A DNA stretch of 64,000 nucleotides from Chloroflexota bacterium (GTDB lineage Bacteria; Chloroflexota; Ktedonobacteria; Ktedonobacterales; Ktedonobacteraceae): assembly GCA_902810755.1 (NCBI GenBank), contig CADDYT010000011.1, forward strand, positions 1 through 64,000, in the 5' to 3' direction. Under the pieces are notes generated by a model. That model was given only the letters and a program-made list of their open reading frames with translations. It was not told the DNA's origin and did not search any database. This document shows positions 58,198 through 64,000 of this stretch, in pieces. Positions within the stretch are counted from its first letter, which is position 1. Every line of letters starts with the position of its first letter. A program made the position numbers and the translations under genes.

Positions 58198-60566
58198 GTA
58201 ACACGAGCAAATCAATACAACTGAGTAATGTGATTATCTTTGATCTGGATGGTGTCATTACCTGCGAGGATGCCTACTGGGACGCCGCAGGGCTGGTGTT
58301 GCATGAATTGCTCTACAGCCCCCGTTACTGGCATCTCGATAGCCGTCAGCTGGGACCAGATGGGCAATATCATCCTGTGACGACGGCTGCCGAGAGCCGT
58401 CGCGTCAGTCGCGCGGTATTTCCTGAAACGGACATTCTGGCGCTCAAAGCGCGGGCCGTCAACACCAACTGGGATACCTGCTACGCGACCGTCTGTCTGC
58501 ATCTCATCCCGCTTTTAGCCGCTCTGCCAGATCTGCCGTCGCTTTTGCCTTTGCAACCCTGGGATGCAAGCTGGTTGGCCGCATTACGAGAACGCATTTC
58601 TTATAGCCATAAAATACATACAGTCTTGCCGGAGACGATTGCGCCGTTTCTGGATACGCCCACCTTACATGGTCTGGTTGGCTTCGATCTGCTCAATCGC
58701 TTCGACGCCTATGCCAGCGAGCTACTTGGGTATCCCATTGAGCATGTCTTTTCGCGTTACAGCCCCTTCTGGACGTTTTGCCAGGATATGTTCCAGCAGT
58801 GGTATCTGGGCGACGAACTGTATACGCAGGTCTACGGTCATGCTCCCGCGCAGCGCGGTAAGCCGGGATGCATCCATTTTGAGCAGCCGCTTTTGCCGGT
58901 TGAGCAGATGCGTTCCACGCTTGAAACGCTGCGCCGGCAGGGCTATCTCCCCGGCATCGCTACCGGACGACGGCAGCAAGAGGCGCTCATTCCCCTCGAA
59001 CGTTATGGCCTGCTTCCCTACTTCGTTGAAGAACATATCGCTACCAGCGACGATGTGGAGCGTGCCGAAGCCATCCTGCGCGTGCGCGGCGACCAGACGC
59101 TGCTGAACAAGCCTCACCCGTTTGTTTTCTTGCGGGCAGCAGGCATAGCGCAGGAAGCGGGGCAGGCTCCTCGCAGCTTCATCGTTGTGGGCGACTCTAC
59201 CGGCGATATGCTGGGGGGGCGAGCGGCAGGCGCGCTGACCGTTGCGGTGCTGACGGGAGCGCGCACAGCAGAGGCCCGCGAGCTACTGGCGCGGAGCAAG
59301 CCGGATTTTACTATTGAAGATGTGACGAAACTGCCGCAACTGCTGCAAGAGATTGATAGTCTTGCTACCATCCAGCGCCTGCAATTCACGGAGCGCGCAA
59401 AGGCCGAACAGCTGTTGCAACGCTGGTTCGCCCGCCATATGCATCTCGACGCGGAGAGCGTCACCCTGACGCCGAAGCCGGTCTCGCTCAACTCCTTCAA
59501 CGGCTTTTACCGGGCTGGCGGTGAGGAATATTTCTTCAAGACGCACGTTGAGGAGCAGGGCGTGCTGCAAGAATATTATCACGCCGAATTGCTGCACCGC
59601 GCCGGGTACAACATCGTGCTGCCCCTGCGCACATTGCACGAAGAGGGGCAGCAAATGGTCATCTACCCCGTTGTGCGCTGGCCCGTCATGTTTGACCTCA
59701 TGCGCGCTCTTGAGACCGGCCACGCCAATATTTCTCAGGAAACGCTGGTCGCCGCAGAGCAACGCGAGTGCGAGCGCCTGCTGAGCATCTATCAATCAAC
59801 GCTTGCCGCCAGTACGGCGGCGGAGAATGCTCGCGCGCCCATCCACCAGCTTTTCTGGCACCGGTTGGCAGGGGGGCGGTTTCAGAGCTTCTATGTCGGC
59901 AAGCCTGTTCCGCTGCCGACGAGTGGCAATGCAGAACTATCCTCAACAGGCATTCCCTTTGACAAGCTACTGCACTATCGCTGGGTCATTAATGGTGTTG
60001 CACAGCAGCGCACGCTGGGAGAGCTTATAGAATGCGCTCTTGTGGTGCTGCGTCCTGAGCAGACGGCAATGACAGTGGTAGGACATGGCGATGCGCACTT
60101 CGGCAACGTCTTTTTAGAGAACCGGCGCGACTACCTCTACTTCGACCCTGCCTTTGCCGGACGACACTCGCCCCTGCTCGATATTGTCAAACCGCTCTAC
60201 CACAATGTCTTTGCGACCTGGATGTACTTCCCGCAGGATGTTGTCCGCGACCTGCATACCTCTGTATATACAGCCAGGGAGACAGTGTATGTCGAACATG
60301 ACTACGCGCTTTCCCCTGTGCGGCGGGCGATGCTGCGCGCGAAGCTTGAGCGACTTGTGAAGCCGCTTGTGGAGGATCTGCGCGAGCGAGGGGCATTGCC
60401 GGAAAACTGGCAGGAGGTGCTGCGATTAGCATTGCTGTGCTGTCCGCTATTGACGGTCAACCTGCTGGATGAGCAGCGCATTCCAGTCGCGATCAACTGG
60501 TTAGGGCTGTCCCAGGCGGTACAACTGGGAAATAGCGGCGTTGAGCCGTGGAAGGACGAACTATGA
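58194..60566 (+). CDS. HAD phosphatase fused to APH-like kinase
   Basis: The 790-residue protein starts at TTG 58194 (AAAGAGG upstream), overlapping the hisG stop by 4 nt. Residues 10-390 form a HAD phosphatase: DLDGV with Asp17 and Asp19, a large cap (30-250), ATGRR (256-260), Lys306 in NKPHP and GDSTGD (333-338). Residues 395-790 match the aminoglycoside-phosphotransferase fold: HGDAHFGN (631-638) as catalytic loop and Asp651 in YFDPAFAGRH as metal ligand. It ends 4 nt inside hisH. It may supply histidinol-phosphatase activity, but the kinase half has no known histidine role. Substrates are unknown. Confidence 0.85.
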   Translation: MSNTSKSIQLSNVIIFDLDGVITCEDAYWDAAGLVLHELLYSPRYWHLDSRQLGPDGQYHPVTTAAESRRVSRAVFPETDILALKARAVNTNWDTCYATVCLHLIPLLAALPDLPSLLPLQPWDASWLAALRERISYSHKIHTVLPETIAPFLDTPTLHGLVGFDLLNRFDAYASELLGYPIEHVFSRYSPFWTFCQDMFQQWYLGDELYTQVYGHAPAQRGKPGCIHFEQPLLPVEQMRSTLETLRRQGYLPGIATGRRQQEALIPLERYGLLPYFVEEHIATSDDVERAEAILRVRGDQTLLNKPHPFVFLRAAGIAQEAGQAPRSFIVVGDSTGDMLGGRAAGALTVAVLTGARTAEARELLARSKPDFTIEDVTKLPQLLQEIDSLATIQRLQFTERAKAEQLLQRWFARHMHLDAESVTLTPKPVSLNSFNGFYRAGGEEYFFKTHVEEQGVLQEYYHAELLHRAGYNIVLPLRTLHEEGQQMVIYPVVRWPVMFDLMRALETGHANISQETLVAAEQRECERLLSIYQSTLAASTAAENARAPIHQLFWHRLAGGRFQSFYVGKPVPLPTSGNAELSSTGIPFDKLLHYRWVINGVAQQRTLGELIECALVVLRPEQTAMTVVGHGDAHFGNVFLENRRDYLYFDPAFAGRHSPLLDIVKPLYHNVFATWMYFPQDVVRDLHTSVYTARETVYVEHDYALSPVRRAMLRAKLERLVKPLVEDLRERGALPENWQEVLRLALLCCPLLTVNLLDEQRIPVAINWLGLSQAVQLGNSGVEPWKDEL

Positions 60567-61171
60567 TTGCGATTATTGATTATGGCGCGGGCAATATCCG
60601 CAGCATTGAGAAGGCGCTAGAGCATGTGGGCGCAGTGGTGCGCGTGACCGACGATCCGGCTGTTGTAGCCGACGCCGAAGCGATTGTCCTGCCTGGCGTT
60701 GGTTCTGGCGGTGCGGCCATGACGCGCATGGTGGAGCGCGGCTTAGATGATGCCATCCGCGAGGCGACGCGGCAGGGCAAACCGTTTCTCGGTATTTGCC
60801 TGGGCATGCAACTGCTGGCAGAGCATCACGCCGAGGGCGAAGTCGACGGGCTTGGCCTCTTTTCCGGCGAGGTGAGGCGCATTCCACACGGCCCCAAGAT
60901 TCCGCACATGGGCTGGAATCAGGTCATGCCCCTCCATCCTGATCTGCATATCTTCGCGGATATTCCGCCGGATTCCTATTTTTACTTTGCCCATTCCTAC
61001 TATGTCGAGCCGTATGATGCGCGGGGCGTGGCTGCCGTCACCGACTATGGCTCGCCCTATTGCAGCGTGATCGTCACCGAGCGCGTCTGGGGGACGCAGT
61101 TTCACCCGGAAAAGAGCGGCAACGTGGGTTTGCAACTACTCAGGAACTTTGTGAGGTGGATGAAGCAATGA
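60563..61171 (+). CDS. hisH: Imidazole glycerol phosphate synthase glutaminase HisH
   Basis: HisH takes ammonia from glutamine and passes it to HisF. ATG 60563 overlaps the upstream stop by 4 nt and gives 202 residues. The class I amidotransferase motifs are IIDYGAGNIRSIEKAL, the nucleophile Cys in GICLGMQLL, and the catalytic His and Glu in GTQFHPEKSG. It overlaps hisA by 4 nt. Confidence 0.97.
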   Translation: MIAIIDYGAGNIRSIEKALEHVGAVVRVTDDPAVVADAEAIVLPGVGSGGAAMTRMVERGLDDAIREATRQGKPFLGICLGMQLLAEHHAEGEVDGLGLFSGEVRRIPHGPKIPHMGWNQVMPLHPDLHIFADIPPDSYFYFAHSYYVEPYDARGVAAVTDYGSPYCSVIVTERVWGTQFHPEKSGNVGLQLLRNFVRWMKQ

Positions 61172-61893
61172 TTATCCTGCCTGCTATCGACATCAAAGGC
61201 GGCCAGTGCGTGCGCCTCTACCAGGGAGATTACGCGCAGGTCACGACCTATGAAACTGACCCTGTCAGTGTCGCGCAACGCTGGCAGGAGGCAGGGGCGA
61301 GCTGGCTGCACATTGTTGACCTGGATGGCGCGGCCAGCGGTCGGCCTGTGAACGACGAACTGATTGCTCGCATGCGTGCTGCTACTGATTTACATATAGA
61401 AGTTGGCGGCGGCATGCGTTCGCTTGTGCATATCGAACGTATGCTGGAGATGGGCATTGAGCGCGTCATTCTCGGCACGGCGGCGCTGACTGACCGCTTG
61501 TTGCTGGAAATGTCCTTGAGATACTGGGGCGAGCGTATCGTCGTCGGACTGGACGCGCGTAACGGGCAAATTGCCACCTCCGGCTGGCGCGAGACTTCGC
61601 ACGTGCAGGCTACCACGCTGGCGCGGGAACTGAGCGCATCAGGCGTCAGACGTTTTATCTACACTGATATCGCCCGTGATGGCACTTTGCAGGGGCCAAA
61701 TCTCACTATGCTGGCTGAGATGCAGCGTGCCATTGATGGGGCAGGAGCCACGCTCATCGCTTCGGGCGGCGTCAGTTCCCTGGCCGACTTGCGCGCCATT
61801 GCCGCGCTTGGCGTTGAGGGGGCCATCGTCGGCAAGGCGCTCTATACGGGCGCTATCGATCTTGGAGAAGCAATTGCGGAGTTTGAGAGGTAG
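61168..61893 (+). CDS. hisA: ProFAR isomerase HisA
   Basis: HisA isomerises the fourth intermediate of histidine synthesis (ProFAR to PRFAR). ATG 61168 overlaps hisH by 4 nt; 241 residues follow. The TIM-barrel start [19 protein letters not shown] carries the catalytic Asp (AID). IEVGGGMR and [18 protein letters not shown] bind the substrate phosphates, and [14 protein letters not shown] holds the second catalytic Asp. The hisF start is 8 nt downstream. Confidence 0.97.
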   Translation: MIILPAIDIKGGQCVRLYQGDYAQVTTYETDPVSVAQRWQEAGASWLHIVDLDGAASGRPVNDELIARMRAATDLHIEVGGGMRSLVHIERMLEMGIERVILGTAALTDRLLLEMSLRYWGERIVVGLDARNGQIATSGWRETSHVQATTLARELSASGVRRFIYTDIARDGTLQGPNLTMLAEMQRAIDGAGATLIASGGVSSLADLRAIAALGVEGAIVGKALYTGAIDLGEAIAEFER

Positions 61894-61901
61894 GCAAAGC
61901 T

Positions 61902-62672
<771 letters not shown>

Positions 62673-62836
62673 GATGAGTATACCAGCGTGGTTTCCATCA
62701 TTTTTGTAAAAAAGAGCTTTACTGCGGTAAACCGGAAGAGACGCTCGACCACTACCTGCTCAGCTACCTTTGAGAAATATTCATTGCGGGTAGCGTAGTA
62801 TCTTTGTGAGGCAGTTTGCTGGAAAGCTGTGGGAGT

Positions 62837-64000
62837 ATGTTAGAGACGCATCCTCCATCCCGGATTCGAGAATCTACCGGCATAAAAACGCTTCGTATTG
62901 TAGTGGCGGTAGCAGTCGCATTGATGGGGGTGATCAATGGATTTGCCGTTCTTCAGCCCATCAGGATCGGGCGGCTTGTGTTGCTTATCGGTATGCTTGA
63001 GCAGTTTGCGCCTTTTACTCCCTCGCTCTGGCCAGTGGCGCAAACTGGCCGTACTGTTGCCTTGCTGCTTGGCTTCTTTCTCTGCATTGTGGCGCTGGGT
63101 CTGTGGCGTGGGAAGCGCCGGGCCTGGCAGTTCGCGGTTGTCTTATTGCCCCTTTCAGCCCTGGCGCACCTGGTCAAGGGACTTGATGTCGAAGAGGCTG
63201 CTCTGGCGCTGGCTTTATGGCTCCTTGTGCTGGGCGGTAAGCCATACTTTCGTGTCGAGAGCGATCCCTGGCGAGCGCGACAGGGTGTAATTTTACTTCT
63301 TCTGGGCTTTGTTTTGCTGCTGATCTACAGTGTAGGCGGCTTCTACCTCCTGCAAGGGGAAATGTTGTCTTCCAGCACGGTTGCAGGGAATCTGCGCAAC
63401 CTGCTTGAGCGTATCCTTGACTTGCCCGCTCCCGAACTTGTACCGTTGACGAGGCGGGCCAGCTGGTTTTTACAATCGCTTCCCTGGCTTTCGGCAGTGG
63501 CGTTGCTGACCGGCATGGCCGCGCTCTTGCGCCCGGTCAGCGTCCGCTGGTGGATGCTTTATCAGGGGAAGCGGCTGGCCCAGTCGCGGCAGAAAGTGGT
63601 GGAACTGGTCTATCGCTATGGAGGGCAAACGCTTTCGTTTTTTGCGCTTGCCCCCGGCATGTTACACTACCTGGATCGCGAGAGAGAAGGAGTCATCAGC
63701 TACCGACTTGCCGGCAACGTTGCGGTGACGCTGGGAGACCCGATCTGCGCACCGGCAGCCTTTGAACGTTTGACCGCAGATTTTCTTACGTTTTGCGAGA
63801 ATCAGGACTGGCGAGTTGCATTTTTCCAGGCCCACCCGGATTACCTCCCTCTCTATCACAAACTAGGGTTGCGGACGTTTAAGATTGGTGAGGAAGCGAT
63901 TATCGACCCGCAGACCTTCACGCTGGCGGGTTCAGCGATGGCCAATGTGCGCACGAGCTGTCGGCGGGCCGAACGTGAGGGAGTAAGCCTCACGTGGTAT
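62837..64000 (+). CDS. MprF-like lysylphosphatidylglycerol synthase, 3' truncated by window
   Basis: The frame is open for 388 codons from ATG 62837 to the window edge. It opens MLETHPPSRIRESTG, followed by six or seven membrane helices (about 20-240). The soluble domain begins near 250, with YGGQTLSFFALAP, YRLAGNVAVTLGDPICAP and KIGEEAIIDPQTFTLAGSAM, the DUF2156/LPG-synthase C-terminal pattern. It then continues VRTSCRRAEREGV. These enzymes move an amino acid from aminoacyl-tRNA to phosphatidylglycerol, reducing the negative charge of the membrane. The ribosome binding site is poorly spaced (GGGAG-T-ATG), so the true start may be a little downstream. Confidence 0.82.
   Translation, partial: MLETHPPSRIRESTGIKTLRIVVAVAVALMGVINGFAVLQPIRIGRLVLLIGMLEQFAPFTPSLWPVAQTGRTVALLLGFFLCIVALGLWRGKRRAWQFAVVLLPLSALAHLVKGLDVEEAALALALWLLVLGGKPYFRVESDPWRARQGVILLLLGFVLLLIYSVGGFYLLQGEMLSSSTVAGNLRNLLERILDLPAPELVPLTRRASWFLQSLPWLSAVALLTGMAALLRPVSVRWWMLYQGKRLAQSRQKVVELVYRYGGQTLSFFALAPGMLHYLDREREGVISYRLAGNVAVTLGDPICAPAAFERLTADFLTFCENQDWRVAFFQAHPDYLPLYHKLGLRTFKIGEEAIIDPQTFTLAGSAMANVRTSCRRAEREGVSLTWY

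Noticed and set aside
62806..63290. Small ORFs of 64 and 117 codons at the end of the window
   Set aside because: They are out-of-frame fragments inside the open frame from 62837 to the edge, which encodes an MprF-like protein.

Overview
The window looks like a chromosomal segment of a GC-rich Chloroflexota bacterium, most likely class Ktedonobacteria. This is inferred from the gene mix: a coenzyme F420 operon with F420-dependent oxidoreductases, an FMN-riboswitch-controlled RibXY-type transporter, T-box leaders in front of leuS and an arg-his operon, an isolated 5S rRNA gene, a PknB-like kinase with an extracellular domain, and AGGAGG-type ribosome binding sites. No transposase, integrase, phage gene, tRNA or CRISPR array was recognised. 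The visible repeats are small palindromic elements.

Layout. 1-5.9 kb: palindromic repeats, an EF-G-like GTPase, a haloacid-dehalogenase-type hydrolase, a divergent SHMT-like enzyme and a membrane protein with a Pro/Gln/Tyr-rich tail. 6.1-12.3 kb: smc, a 5S rRNA gene with its own promoter and terminator, an N-acetylglucosamine-kinase-like protein and a small membrane protein. 12.3-20.8 kb: amylosucrase, a class V aminotransferase, a GNAT protein, a double-length ThyX-like protein, a small helix-turn-helix protein, moaA and a TetR regulator. 20.9-27.5 kb: a ClC chloride transporter with CBS and TrkA-C domains, leuS behind a T-box, and glnA. 28.6-33.2 kb: the F420 operon on the minus strand (cofE, a nitroreductase equivalent to the C-terminal half of FbiB, cofD, cofC, then an LLM-type and a PPOX-type F420 oxidoreductase). 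33.4-37.2 kb: a DoxX protein, a PIG-L deacetylase, and an FMN riboswitch with ribX and ribY.

37.4-44.8 kb is a potassium-uptake cluster: a UspA-like protein, a receiver-only response regulator, a 27-residue membrane peptide, kdpF, kdpA, kdpB, kdpC, and a short KdpD with no membrane or kinase domain. 45-50 kb is a protein-quality group: hsp20, a CPBP protease, ftsH, a DoxX protein and a small ORF. Two possible structured RNAs flank hsp20. 50-53 kb holds a Ser/Thr kinase and a HAD hydrolase.

53.1-62.7 kb is a mixed operon behind a T-box whose likely specifier is an arginine codon (CGC): argC, argB, hisZ/hisS-like, hisG, a HAD-kinase fusion, hisH, hisA and hisF. Most junctions overlap by 4 nt. 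An arginine-sensing leader that also drives histidine genes, with an unexplained two-domain HAD/aminoglycoside-phosphotransferase-like protein in the middle, is the most interesting system here. The window ends inside an MprF-like lysyl-phosphatidylglycerol synthase gene.

Start codons were chosen by ribosome binding sites and family alignment from memory. No searches were run, so family assignments rest on motifs visible in the translations.
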